Part shown: piece after piece, positions 35,651 through 45,029 of the stretch
Layout of the letters: each line of letters starts with the position of its first letter
Position numbering within the stretch: position 1 is the first letter of the stretch
From: Pseudomonas trivialis
GTDB taxonomy: Bacteria > Pseudomonadota > Gammaproteobacteria > Pseudomonadales > Pseudomonadaceae
NCBI RefSeq assembly: GCF_001439805.1
Contig: NZ_JYLK01000001.1
Span: forward strand, 186,001 to 250,000
Length of the DNA stretch: 64,000 bases
Direction of reading: 5' to 3'
Program-made: the position numbers and the translations under genes
The notes under the pieces: generated by a model
The model's input: the letters and a program-made list of their open reading frames with translations, nothing else
What the model was told of the DNA's origin: nothing
Database searches by the model: none

Positions 35651-38600
35651 TCACTGGAAGAACAGCTGCCGGGCTTGTTCAAGGCTTATTTCACTGCGGT
35701 AAAACGCAAGCTTCTGCGCTTCGCTCGACCCGTTGCGGAGTAGGTCGGCCGCAGCCCCCAAGCGATGTTCTTCCACGGTTTTCAAGCGCGCCGAGAGATA
35801 GGCGCGCGCTGGTGTCCAACTGGCGCTGTAGTGAAAGTGCGCGTACCAGAGCACCTGGTGGTTGCTCTGGTCGGTGATGGTGTATTCGTCCAGATAGTCG
35901 GGATGCAGGTTTTTGAGTCGGCGTCGGGTCACGGTTTTCTTGAGGGTGATTGCGTTATGCCGTTTGAGCCATTCGACAGCGGATACGGTGGGCGGGCGCT
36001 GCTTGAACAGCGTCAGCACCTGCTCATTGCTCAGCCGATAGAGCTCGGCCACCGCCTCGCTCAGCGCCTTGCTGACCGTGCTGGCGGGTAGTTGTGAGGC
36101 GTCGGTGGCATTGCTTTGGGTCAAGGCGCGCTCAATGGCACTGGCGGCGTCCTCGAGCATTTTGGCCTGTTGGTTGTAGGCCCATTCGATCCCCAGGGGG
36201 CTGCGTTCGGGCTGTTGCGCCAGGCGCTGCAGGCGTTGGCGCAATGCCGGCAGTTCATCAAGCAGTGCCTGGCCTGTGCGGGTACTGGTGTGTACGTCGA
36301 TCGTGGCCGGGCTGGCCAATGACGAGGGGAGATGCTCGACCCACATACCCGGTGTTTTTTCATGATAGGTGGCGACGACTTTATGGGTGAACGGCGACAG
36401 GATATCCACCAGGCCTGTCTCGAGACCGACATCGCTCAAGCGCGGCTCGCCGATCAGCATGCCGTCGAATCGGGTGCGAATGAACCTTTTCTTCGGCCGT
36501 GGCGGTGGGGCGAGCGGGCTGGGGCGGTTTCTGAAGGTTTCCCTTTCGGCACTGAGCACCGCCAGTTGCGTGCTGGTGCGCTGGTTGAATTCCATCAGTT
36601 GGCGGCGCAGGTTCTCGAACGGTTCGGCCTCGATATGCGTGGCGTACAGTGAGTGAAAATCCTGCAGGCGCTCGTTCACCAGATCGAATTGTTCGATCAG
36701 GCTGCTCAGGGTATCAAAGCGCTCGTCGAGACGGCTCTCACTGCGTTCGTCCAGAGTATCGTGCAGGCATTGGATCGCAACTTCGGCGCTGTCAATAATG
36801 TTGCTCAGGGTCTTCCAGGCGTCTGGCAGGGATTGCCGAGTTACGGCCGACAGGCACAGGTCTCGGCCGAGCAATACCTGCAACGCCTTGAGGTAGTCGC
36901 TGCTGAAGGCCGGCAATGAGCCCTTGATCGTGGTGATCAGGCGTATGCCGTCACGCTGCAGTTTGCGCAATTCATCAAAGCGTCCCTGCATGTAGTCCAG
37001 GCGCTGGATCATCTGCCGATTCATGTCACTCATTTCCTGCGCATTGGCAATGTCGCGTTGCTGCGGCGTGGCATCCTCGCGTTCTATTTGATCAAGTACG
37101 CTGCGCAGCATGGGTGTGAAGCGGGTCATGGCCTGGCGGATATCCTCGCGGCTGAGTTCGGTTTGGGCCTTGAGGTAGTTGAGCGCCTTTTGGGCATAGT
37201 CCGGCGTGGGCGCGTGCACGTTCAGCTCCTTGAGTTTCTGCAGGGCTGCTTCATAGGCGTCGCGCTGGGTGGCGAGGGTCTGCTGGTACGCCTGGCGCCT
37301 GGCCTGCGCAGAGGTTGAGGGCGCTTCATCCATGGCTTGGCGCGCGCGTTGCAATTGGGTCTGGGCGTTTTTCTTGTCCTGTTCGAACGCGCTCAACTGT
37401 TGACGCAATTCGTCGGCGCGTTTTTGCGCCAGCGCCTTGGCCTTGCGGATCTGCACTTTCGGCCCGCCGCCGCGCAGACGCAGTCGAGTGTCGATGAACC
37501 AGGCACCCTGGCGGTTGCCGATCAACGGTGGGCCGGTACGCTCTGGATCGCTGGGGTCGATGATCTGCACTGCATCGCCTTCATCGACCTGTACTTCGAA
37601 CCAGCGTGTGCCGACCGGGGCGTAATAGGTGTCGCCATCAGTGTAGAGGTTCACGTAGGGGCCTTCGGCACTGATCGGCTCGCCCAGGTTGTCGGGTTTG
37701 GTGACCTTGAAGCGGTCGAGCACTTCGCTCAGACGGGACTGCGTGCGGTTGATCGCGCCAGCAGTCAGCAATGGTCGGGTTGCTGCGGCGCTCGGACTGT
37801 CGGCAGCGATATCCGCCAGTTGCTTGATCGATGCCGGCTTGGGCGATGAGGGCCTGGAGGGCGGTGCGGGTAGTTTGGTTGCTGCGCGTCGCTGTGGCGT
37901 CGAGCGGGTGGCGACGAGCAATGAGACGGCCATGCCGAGGTTGAGCAGCAAGTCACTGAGGGCGGCCCAGGGTGACTGGCGGTGTGTCTGGGCGTCAGCC
38001 ACCGCTTGCAGTTGGTCCATGACTTGCCAGATCCACGCTGCGGCGCCAACGGTGGAGCCCATGAACGGCAAGGCGGCGTTGAAGATCAGCCAGCCGGCCC
38101 GCTTGAAGGTTTCCCAGCGTGCCTGAGCGTTTGAGACCGACTGGCGGTCGGCCAGGCTTACCAGCGCATGCGTGTTGGCGGTGTACAGGGTGGCGAAGAT
38201 ATCGCCATCGAGGGCGTGCTCGCCCAGCGCCATCGGCCCGCTCAGGGTCCACAGTTTGAGCGGTTCGACCAGGAAGTCCGCGACGGCCCAGGGTGACGGC
38301 AGCGCACCGGGGAATACGTAGCGGTTGTAGTCCGCGCGCACCTCGTCGGGCAACCAGGCCAGCACCGCTTCGCGCAGTTGCGACGATTGCTGGATGGCAT
38401 ACAGCGCGTTGGCCGTGGACGGGTATTGGATCAGCGGCGGGTCAAGCAAGGGTCGGTAGAGCAGGCAGGGACCGGCGCCGGAATCTTTTGGGCCGATGAT
38501 GTACATATTGCTCACTTTGTCCGGTGCTGCGTCGGTGCGACGTTGCGGCACAAACGCCAACTCACGGATCACGATGGGTTGCTCGTCCACCACGCGGTCC

Positions 38601-40222
38601 GCAACCTGGGCCTGCATCAGCGCGGCCACATAGCGGTAACCGCGCTCATCAATTCCGTGCTGCCCGCGTATCTTGCATTGCAGTGCCAGCAACGGCAGTT
38701 GTACCTGCAGGTGCTGGGTGTAGAGCGTGCGACGCCGCGCGCACTCTTCTGCATCCTGCAGCAGCGTACGGTTGATCAGGGCCGGGTAAGTGCTGCCGAT
38801 GTCGGCGCGTTTGACCAGGCTTTCCACATACTCGACGGTGAGCCAGGCCGGCAGTACGCCACCCTTGGTGCGCCGCAGGGTCTTGTTTCCCAGAGGCACG
38901 GCGATCAGGTTTTGCAGGGCCAGTTCTGTGAGGCTCAACACCGTCGTATCGATTCGCCCTGGCAGGGTAAACGCGCCCCACACCACCGGGCTCTTGACCA
39001 CCAGCTCGACTTTCTCCAGCAGGTGTGGGCCTGCGGCGGGGTGGTCCTTGAGCATTTCGGCGTTCAGTTGGTTGAGGGCGTAGGTCTGGATCGATGCGAT
39101 TGCGTCCAGATAGGTCTTGCCCTCATTAAGACGATGCAGGGTCGCCAGGTCTTTGAGGTGGCGTGAACTGGCGTTCAGGTCCGGGGTGCTGGCCGACTTC
39201 AACCAGTCGGGCAAGGCTTGTTCGTACTGCCCCAGGTCGACGCCTGCGCCGGCTACCGCAGCGTTGGGCGGCCCAGCGAGTGGCGCGGCGCTGGCGTGGC
39301 CGTAACGCACGTCGGAAAAGTCCAGCCTGTTGATGGCTTCGATCTGCACCGCGATCAGTGCGCACGCCAGGTAGTCGAAATAATCGCCGGCCGGCTCCAC
39401 CAGTCGCCATTGCACGTTGCCGTGGTCGATCGACGAGTCCAGAGTGCCTGGTAGCGCGGCACCCAGTTGATCAAAGGAAGTGAAGCGGTCAAAGCCATCG
39501 AGCAGTGAGTGGGTGAGAATTACTGTCTTATTGTCCTGGGTGCCGACCAGCACCGTGATCAGGTGTTCGTAGAGGTGGCGAGCCTGGCCCTGCTCGTCGA
39601 CGGCTTCCATCTCCAGAAGGTAGGCGCGGGTGCCGTAGGGGTCCTGGGCGCGCCTGCTTGTCTGATCCGGAGTGCGGAATAGCTGGCGAGCCATGATGCA
39701 GTCCGGTTCTGCCCAGCCCTCGATGCGATCCACGTTCCACATTTGCCGCAAGGTAGCGGCCAGTTGTTGCCAGTGCGGCGTGTCGTTGCCATTGCTCGCG
39801 TTCCAGTAGGCGAGTTGCTGGTCTTTGTAGCCGCTGATCATCACTGGCGCCAGCACATTGGTCAGGCCAGCGATTTCGTCGATGCGCACCGGCAAATGCA
39901 CGGGCGGGTCGGCCACCGGTTGCCGGGTGAGGAAGTGTTCGCCTTCGATGTAGAGCGCCGGTACCGCCAGCACCGCCTGCCTGGCCAGTACATCGGTCAG
40001 TGCCTGGAACTGTGGCGGGCGGGCCACCACCTGGTCTTCGACGATTTCCCATACGGGAGTGCCGACCAGTGTGTTTTCGGGGTCGATGTCCAGCGTCGGG
40101 TAGCGTTCGCGCAGTTGCTCGCGCAGCAGCACGGCGGCGACGTCTCGAAACGAGGGGCCGACTGACAGTTGTGCCAGCAGCGTGGCGGCAAGGTTGGGGC
40201 GTGGGGGAAGCGTTGAAGCCAT
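35651..40222 (-). CDS. Giant toxin-like protein (DUF6543/dermonecrotic-toxin-like), first of a tandem pair
   Basis: A 1,523-residue paralog of the downstream protein, alignable by eye from end to end: GPSFRDVAAVLLREQLRERYP near residue 35, GRIDTTVLSLTELALQNLIAVPLGNKTLRR near 430, GWLIFNAALPFMGSTVGAAAWIW near 705, AWFIDTRLRLRGGG near 915, a strong coiled coil (about 925-970, KALAQKRADELRQQLSAFEQ), IRTRFDGMLIGEPRLSD near 1248, and WYAHFHYSASW near 1463. No signal peptide. The ATG at 40222 has an SD (AGGAG). The gene starts the pair and probably drives both. Role inferred as a secreted or contact-delivered toxin; the secretion route is not encoded nearby. Alternative: large cytoplasmic proteins of unknown role. 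Confidence 0.8.
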   Translation of the reverse strand: MASTLPPRPNLAATLLAQLSVGPSFRDVAAVLLREQLRERYPTLDIDPENTLVGTPVWEIVEDQVVARPPQFQALTDVLARQAVLAVPALYIEGEHFLTRQPVADPPVHLPVRIDEIAGLTNVLAPVMISGYKDQQLAYWNASNGNDTPHWQQLAATLRQMWNVDRIEGWAEPDCIMARQLFRTPDQTSRRAQDPYGTRAYLLEMEAVDEQGQARHLYEHLITVLVGTQDNKTVILTHSLLDGFDRFTSFDQLGAALPGTLDSSIDHGNVQWRLVEPAGDYFDYLACALIAVQIEAINRLDFSDVRYGHASAAPLAGPPNAAVAGAGVDLGQYEQALPDWLKSASTPDLNASSRHLKDLATLHRLNEGKTYLDAIASIQTYALNQLNAEMLKDHPAAGPHLLEKVELVVKSPVVWGAFTLPGRIDTTVLSLTELALQNLIAVPLGNKTLRRTKGGVLPAWLTVEYVESLVKRADIGSTYPALINRTLLQDAEECARRRTLYTQHLQVQLPLLALQCKIRGQHGIDERGYRYVAALMQAQVADRVVDEQPIVIRELAFVPQRRTDAAPDKVSNMYIIGPKDSGAGPCLLYRPLLDPPLIQYPSTANALYAIQQSSQLREAVLAWLPDEVRADYNRYVFPGALPSPWAVADFLVEPLKLWTLSGPMALGEHALDGDIFATLYTANTHALVSLADRQSVSNAQARWETFKRAGWLIFNAALPFMGSTVGAAAWIWQVMDQLQAVADAQTHRQSPWAALSDLLLNLGMAVSLLVATRSTPQRRAATKLPAPPSRPSSPKPASIKQLADIAADSPSAAATRPLLTAGAINRTQSRLSEVLDRFKVTKPDNLGEPISAEGPYVNLYTDGDTYYAPVGTRWFEVQVDEGDAVQIIDPSDPERTGPPLIGNRQGAWFIDTRLRLRGGGPKVQIRKAKALAQKRADELRQQLSAFEQDKKNAQTQLQRARQAMDEAPSTSAQARRQAYQQTLATQRDAYEAALQKLKELNVHAPTPDYAQKALNYLKAQTELSREDIRQAMTRFTPMLRSVLDQIEREDATPQQRDIANAQEMSDMNRQMIQRLDYMQGRFDELRKLQRDGIRLITTIKGSLPAFSSDYLKALQVLLGRDLCLSAVTRQSLPDAWKTLSNIIDSAEVAIQCLHDTLDERSESRLDERFDTLSSLIEQFDLVNERLQDFHSLYATHIEAEPFENLRRQLMEFNQRTSTQLAVLSAERETFRNRPSPLAPPPRPKKRFIRTRFDGMLIGEPRLSDVGLETGLVDILSPFTHKVVATYHEKTPGMWVEHLPSSLASPATIDVHTSTRTGQALLDELPALRQRLQRLAQQPERSPLGIEWAYNQQAKMLEDAASAIERALTQSNATDASQLPASTVSKALSEAVAELYRLSNEQVLTLFKQRPPTVSAVEWLKRHNAITLKKTVTRRRLKNLHPDYLDEYTITDQSNHQVLWYAHFHYSASWTPARAYLSARLKTVEEHRLGAAADLLRNGSSEAQKLAFYRSEISLEQARQLFFQ

Positions 40223-40332
40223 GGAAAACTCCTGACGAGCCTGGGAATGGAAACAACCCGAGGGCATGCCTGGGGTGTTGCCATACTAGGAACCGCTCGG
40301 TCAGGAGGGCGGTGATTATGTAAGGGCGGGCC

Positions 40333-41310
40333 TCAGCCCAGCTCACCGCACAGGTTGCCTTCCACCAGGCGCCGCACTTCGGCGTGATCCAGCCCGGCAC
40401 CCAGCAGCGCGTTGAGTTTGCCGAACGCCGCTTCGCGGGTCATGCCGCCACCCGACAGCACGCCCACACCGCGCAGGCGGCTGCCGGCTTCGTAGATGTC
40501 CAGTTCCACGCCGCCTTCATGGCATTGGGTGATCGCGACTACGACAATTTCCTTGTCCTGCGCCCGCTGGAGGCCGGCGAGGAAATCGGGGTCGTCGCTG
40601 GGGCCGGTGCCGCTGCCGAAGCATTCGAGAATCAGCCCGTGAATGCCGCTGTCGATCAGGCCGTCCAACTGCGCAGCGCCGATGCCCGGCACCAGCGGCA
40701 GCACGCCGACGCTGGCCAGGGTTTTCGGCTGGCGATAATCCAGCGCCGCCGGGAGAGCGGTAGCGCGTGCCACGCCGCCCTGACGCTTGAGGGCTGCAAA
40801 GGGATTGCGCCCGAAACTGCGGACTTTCGCGCACGCGGTGGGTGCCAGCAGCGCGCCGTGAAAGTGCAGGTGCACACCCGGCGCCAGGCCTGTACCCAGC
40901 GCGGCGAGGGCGCCGCTGACGTTCTCCCAGGCATCGCTGTCGGGCACGCCCGCCGGCAGCATCGAGCCGGTGAACACCACCGGCACCGGCAGGCCCAGCA
41001 GTTGGAAGCTCATGGCGGCGGCGCTGTAGGCCAGGGTGTCGGTGCCGTGCAGGATCAGCACGGCGTCGCAACCGGCGTCCGTCGCGTCGATCACCGCGGT
41101 GCGCAGGCGCTGCCAGTAGGCGGGGGTCATGTTGGCGCTGTCGATCAGCGGCGCCATTTCCTGAAAGCGCCACGCGGGCACGTGCGCATCGGCAAGTTGC
41201 TCACGCATGCGCGCTTCAAAACCCGAAGCAGGTGCCAGGCCGTTGGCGCTGGCCTGCATGCCGATGGTGCCGCCGGTGTAGAGCACCATCACGTTGTTGG
41301 CTGATTGCAT
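40333..41310 (-). CDS. L-asparaginase
   Basis: A 325-residue asparaginase/glutaminase-fold enzyme that hydrolyses asparagine to aspartate and ammonia. Both active-site threonine motifs are visible: VLYTGGTIGM (residues 9-18) and LILHGTDTLAYSAAAM (about 85-100). No signal peptide, so the cytoplasmic type I form. It lies 77 bp after an AGCS symporter gene on the same strand but is separated by a terminator-like hairpin, so it may be partly independent. Confidence 0.92.
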   Translation of the reverse strand: MQSANNVMVLYTGGTIGMQASANGLAPASGFEARMREQLADAHVPAWRFQEMAPLIDSANMTPAYWQRLRTAVIDATDAGCDAVLILHGTDTLAYSAAAMSFQLLGLPVPVVFTGSMLPAGVPDSDAWENVSGALAALGTGLAPGVHLHFHGALLAPTACAKVRSFGRNPFAALKRQGGVARATALPAALDYRQPKTLASVGVLPLVPGIGAAQLDGLIDSGIHGLILECFGSGTGPSDDPDFLAGLQRAQDKEIVVVAITQCHEGGVELDIYEAGSRLRGVGVLSGGGMTREAAFGKLNALLGAGLDHAEVRRLVEGNLCGELG

Positions 41311-41330
41311 CGAAGAATCTCCTGAACGAA

Positions 41331-41373
41331 AAACGCCGCCGGGCCCCGAGCATGCCCAAGGCCGGGCGGCGTG
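41331..41373 (-). terminator. Terminator-like hairpin after the AGCS symporter gene
   Basis: Read on the minus strand: GCCGCCCGGCC, a 14-nt loop, GGCCCGGCGGC, then TTTTTCG. One internal mismatch. Lies between the symporter stop and the asparaginase start. Confidence 0.72.
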
Positions 41374-41387
41374 TCATTTCTCTAGGC

Positions 41388-42833
41388 TCAGCGCTGTGGG
41401 TGCGCGCTCAGTTCAGCTGCTGGCGCTTCCTGCGGTTTCACAGGATTGGCCGGCCAGGCGCTGCGGTCGAGGTCCAGGTCCGGGAACTGGCTGGAGTCGA
41501 ACACCGGCGTCTTGATGCCCGCTGCGCGCTGGTTGTCGTAGTCGTTCAGGATGCGCATGGCGATCTTGAACAGGAACGCCAGGGCGAACAGGTTGACGAA
41601 CGCGAGCAGGGTCATGGTGATGTCGGCGAAGGCGAATACGGTGCTCAGGTTCTCGATCGAACCCCAGAAGATCAGCACCAGCACCAGCGCGCGATAGCCC
41701 ATCAACACCTTGCGGTTATTGCCGACCAGAAAGCGCAGGTTGCTCTCGCCCAGGTAGTAGTTGTACATGATCGAGGTGAACACGAACAACGCCAGCGCTA
41801 CCGAGATGAACATGCGGCCCCAGTCACCGACCACGGCGGCCAGGGAGTTCTGGGTCAGGGCAATGCCGTCGCCTTCAAAGCCCGGGGTGTAGAAGCCGGA
41901 GAGCAGGATCAGCAGCGCGGTGCAGGTGCAGATCACGAAGGTGTCGAGGAACACGCTGAACGCTTGCACCACGCCCTGGGCAATCGGGTGCTCTACCGAG
42001 GCGACGGCGGCCACGTTGGGCGCACTGCCCAGACCTGCTTCGTTGGCGAACACGCCGCGTTTTACGCCCATGATGATCGCGCTGCCCACCAGGCCACCGA
42101 AGGCCTGGTCGAGGCCGAACGCGCTCTTGACGATGGTCGCGAGCATGGCCGGTACGTGGTCGAACTGCAGCACGATCACGTAAAGGGTTACGGCGATGTA
42201 CACGAGGGTCTTGACCGGCACCAGCAGGTCGGCGATCGAGGCGATGCGCTTGATCCCGCCGATGAACACCAGGCCCAGCAACACCGCCAGCGCAAGGCCG
42301 GTGTAAGTGGTGTCGAGGCCGAAGGCATTGTTCAGCGAGTGGGTCACGGCGTGGGCTTGCAGGCCGTTGAAGGCAAAGCCGAAGGTCACCAGCAGCAGGA
42401 ACGCCATGACCATGCCCAGCCAGCGTTTGTGCAGACCGTGCTGGATGTAATAAGCCGGGCCGCCACGGTAGGCGCCGTCAGCGTCGGTGCGCTTGTACAA
42501 CTGGCCCAGGGAGCATTCGATAAAGCTCGACGACATGCCCACCAGCGCGGTGACCCACATCCAGAACACGGCGCCCGGGCCACCCAGGGTCACGGCAATG
42601 CCGACGCCTGCGATGTTACCGGCACCGACGCGGCCTGCCAGGCTGAGCATCAGCGCCTGGAACGAGCTGAGCTGGCCGGAGCTGCTCTTCAGGCTGTCTT
42701 TGAACACCGAGAACATGTGGAAAAAGTGACGCAACTGCACGAAACGCGAGCGGATCGTGAAATAACCGCCGAGCCCGACAATGAGCACGATCAGTACTTT
42801 CCCTGAGAGGAAGTCGTTGATGACTTCGAGCAT
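41388..42833 (-). CDS. Sodium:alanine/glycine symporter (AGCS family)
   Basis: A 481-residue inner-membrane transporter with about ten to eleven helices. AGCS signatures: RVGAGNIAGVGIAVTLGGPGAVFWMW (about residues 68-93), GGPAYYIQHGL, and FANEAGLGSAPNVAAVASVEHPIAQG (about 268-293). It imports alanine, glycine or a related amino acid with sodium. Upstream of asparaginase on the same strand. The 415 bp beyond its start (42834-43248) contain a degenerate REP pair at 43103-43165 and otherwise nothing recognised. Confidence 0.93.
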   Translation of the reverse strand: MLEVINDFLSGKVLIVLIVGLGGYFTIRSRFVQLRHFFHMFSVFKDSLKSSSGQLSSFQALMLSLAGRVGAGNIAGVGIAVTLGGPGAVFWMWVTALVGMSSSFIECSLGQLYKRTDADGAYRGGPAYYIQHGLHKRWLGMVMAFLLLVTFGFAFNGLQAHAVTHSLNNAFGLDTTYTGLALAVLLGLVFIGGIKRIASIADLLVPVKTLVYIAVTLYVIVLQFDHVPAMLATIVKSAFGLDQAFGGLVGSAIIMGVKRGVFANEAGLGSAPNVAAVASVEHPIAQGVVQAFSVFLDTFVICTCTALLILLSGFYTPGFEGDGIALTQNSLAAVVGDWGRMFISVALALFVFTSIMYNYYLGESNLRFLVGNNRKVLMGYRALVLVLIFWGSIENLSTVFAFADITMTLLAFVNLFALAFLFKIAMRILNDYDNQRAAGIKTPVFDSSQFPDLDLDRSAWPANPVKPQEAPAAELSAHPQR

Positions 42834-43102
42834 GGAGTGTTCCTCGCTGATTTTTTAATGGCAAACGCAGGACGGTACGATGCATCGCTCGGCACCAGGC
42901 AGTGCACGACGCTTCGACCCCAATCCTTTTGCGGGTGTTGTTATTCATGCGCTTTCGCGTTGTTCCGGGCCCCGTAACCGATGGCCGCAGACGCGATGAG
43001 GGGCGGCACTATACCTAGGTGAGCGCCAGCCGTCTGCAAGGCGCGCAATTGACCGAGGAACGGTCAATCGGAAAAGTCGCGCTGGGGGCCATAAATAGCT
43101 TA

Positions 43103-43165
43103 CCTGTGGCGAGCTTGCTCCCTCGCGACAACAGCCATTTGCCACCGGTCGCGAGGGCACGTGCA
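43103..43165. repeat. Degenerate REP inverted pair
   Basis: CTGTGGCGAGCTTGCTCCCTCGCGAC (43104-43129, given in two parts by its core GCGAGCTTGCTCCC) is followed by GGTCGCGAGGGCACG (43147-43161). Similar to the GAGGGAGCTTGC class of REP. Confidence 0.55.
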
Positions 43166-43248
43166 AGGGTTAATCTCTGCGGCGTCGCTGCTCATCAGCG
43201 TCGTCATACAATCAGTCGACGCTTTTTTATGCCCGCTTTTTGTGCTTT

Positions 43249-43598
43249 ATGGCGGCTGTGCGTGGGAGGCCTTGCGCCTGCCGAGTTGCTTGTTCTCGGA
43301 TTCCAACCTGCGTACAGCTGCCATCCTCAGCCGAAACCATCGGCGCTGCCACCTTCGCAGACTGCGGAACAAAAGCCACCTGAAACTGTTCCGCGTCGAC
43401 GCCGGGGTTCCGCTTGTGGAAGCCCTCGAACACGCCTCCCACGTGCTCTACTACGCCAAAATGCTCTCCCTTGAAGCCGCCATGGACCCAAGGGCCGAGA
43501 GGTTTGCGTTTGCCTCGCATTACTTGGGCGAAATGGGCAAAGCCATCATCGATGATCTGCTGCTGGCGATGCAGCCTGGCAGCCAAACTCCGCAGTAA
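43249..43598 (+). pseudogene. DUF3077-type gene with a frameshift near 43381
   Basis: The family pattern TIG-x-TTF-x2-C...LF-x-V-x2-G-x-P-x3-ALEHAS is present but split between frames. An ORF from ATG 43249 encodes SSAETIGAATFADCGTKAT and then stops (43381-43383). The following frame continues with LKLFRVDAGVPLVEALEHAS and FASHYLGEMGKAIIDDLL to the stop at 43596-43598. A single-base change near 43381 would restore a protein of about 115 residues. Small DUF3077 proteins are common in Pseudomonas; function unknown. Either a pseudogene or a sequencing error. A longer GTG-started frame (43161) has an unrelated hydrophobic N-terminus and is not favoured. Confidence 0.6.
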
Positions 43599-43819
43599 GC
43601 AGTACGCGCCCGGTGCACGGCATCGGGCGCCGCAGATCTATCAGACTTATGCGACGAAACTCACGGAAACGTCCGACTTTACCCTCAGTAAATCCCTCTC
43701 CAAAGTTTGGCTTGCCACTGACTCTCCCTTGCTCGTTTACCTCGATTGAAATGCGTCACGCGTCAGTTTTCTTATCGAAACGAGCAGGAAAGCACACCAT
43801 ATGGATAAAGGGCAAAACA

Positions 43820-45029
43820 ATGAGTGAAGGGTACTTTGTTGGTCTAGGCGACAAAACGACATGCGGCGGTGAGATTCTCGATGGTGACCCCAGGGTAAAT
43901 ATGCACGGTGTTCTCCACGCGCGCGAAGGAGACCGAGTAACTTGCGGAAAACATGTAGGGACTTATCAGATTCAAGGCGGTATTTCCCACATTCAAAGTC
44001 ATGGGAAACGTGTCGCTGGCACGCTGGACAGCTACAGCAGTTGCCCCTGTCGAGCTCGCCTGATTCCCTCGGTGTACTCGGCTACCTACGAAAACCAGAG
44101 CGCCGCATCACCCATGGGGCAGCGAGTTGCTTCATCGAATGCATCAGCTGGAAATGGCAGCCCTGTAGCACCGCGTCAATCTGGTTTCGTGCCGTCCGCT
44201 CGTACAGCGCCAACGACATTCAGTGGTGCGCACGGCCAGGAGCCTGGCTTCTATATCGTTCCCGAGAGCATGACCCGCGAGGCGCTGGAAGCCACACTTT
44301 TGCCATGGAGCTGAAATCGCCAGTTTCATCGGGCAGACCTCAACCTGGTTAGGTGTCAGTGCGGTGGTGATGGAAAAACACCTGAGCAACTTGCGCGACA
44401 CGCTGCAGGCCATGGAACGCCTCCATCAGGACAGCTATCGGCAGCACGGGCACCTTAGGTCACCGCAGTTCTTTGCTGATCGCCAGCGGTTGATGAATCA
44501 GCTGGATGCTCATTTGCTCAACTCCACGGGCCTGCGCGGCCAGACAACCTTGGGCGATCACCCCAAGTTGAAAACGGCCCTGGGTATATCCAGTCGCAGC
44601 TTGGTGCATCACTGGGACAAGGCAGGTGGGCCGGGTCAGATTCCGGGGTATGCCGCGCATGTGGAAGCGGTCAGTCGTGCCACGAAGTATATGAAGGCCG
44701 GTGGTTACATCGGTATTGGCCTTGGTGGGGGGGCTTCGCTGCTGGCTGTTCAGCAAATATGTAATGGTGAATCTGGAGCTGCTTGCGAAAAGGTTAAGTT
44801 TACAGAGAGCGGTAAGTTCGCAGGGGCCACGACGGGTGGTTATATAGGCGGAGAGATAGGTAAGTACGTTAGTGCCCCTATTTGCGTAGCGCTTGGTGTT
44901 TCTACGGGTATAGGAGGTGTTGTCTGCGTCGCTGCCATAATAGGGGCTGGGGCGTGGGTCGGTACAACGGTTGGGGAGAGGGAAGGTGAATATATGGGTG
45001 AGATAATTTATGAAATTAATCAACTATGA
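43820..45029 (+). pseudogene. PAAR-domain effector with C-terminal membrane toxin, broken by an internal deletion
   Basis: N-terminal part (43820-44314) is a PAAR-like spike-tip domain (GYFVGLGDKTTCGGEILDGD, residues 4-23; REGDRVTCGKH), then a linker ending in PGFYIVPESMTREALEATLL. It then stops. In another frame, sequence from about 44303 reads HGAEIASFIGQTSTWLGVSA and continues to MEKHLSNLRDTL and a C-terminal Gly-rich hydrophobic domain ending at 45029. In related PAAR effectors, as I recall them, a LysM-like stretch of roughly 50-60 residues joins these parts, so an out-of-frame deletion near 44300 is likely. An ORF from ATG 44364 could still make the C-terminal 221 residues. The tail (two glycine-zipper segments, GGYIGIGLGGGASL and GIGGVVCVAAIIGAGAWVG) looks like a pore-forming or membrane toxin. 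The 3' part is richer in AT than its surroundings. Confidence 0.75.
44461..44502 (+). repeat. 42-bp repeat, copy 1 (within the toxin)
   Basis: Starts CACCGCAGTTCTTTGCTGAT and ends TGATGAATCAGC, encoding SPQFFADRQRLMNQ (with the preceding base). A near-identical copy with two mismatches is at 45648-45689. Confidence 0.9.

Noticed and set aside
43161..43598. GTG-started 145-residue protein with a hydrophobic N-terminus
   Set aside because: The N-terminal 60 residues are read from REP sequence and a different frame of the DUF3077 family; the conserved N-terminal motif is found in the neighbouring frame.
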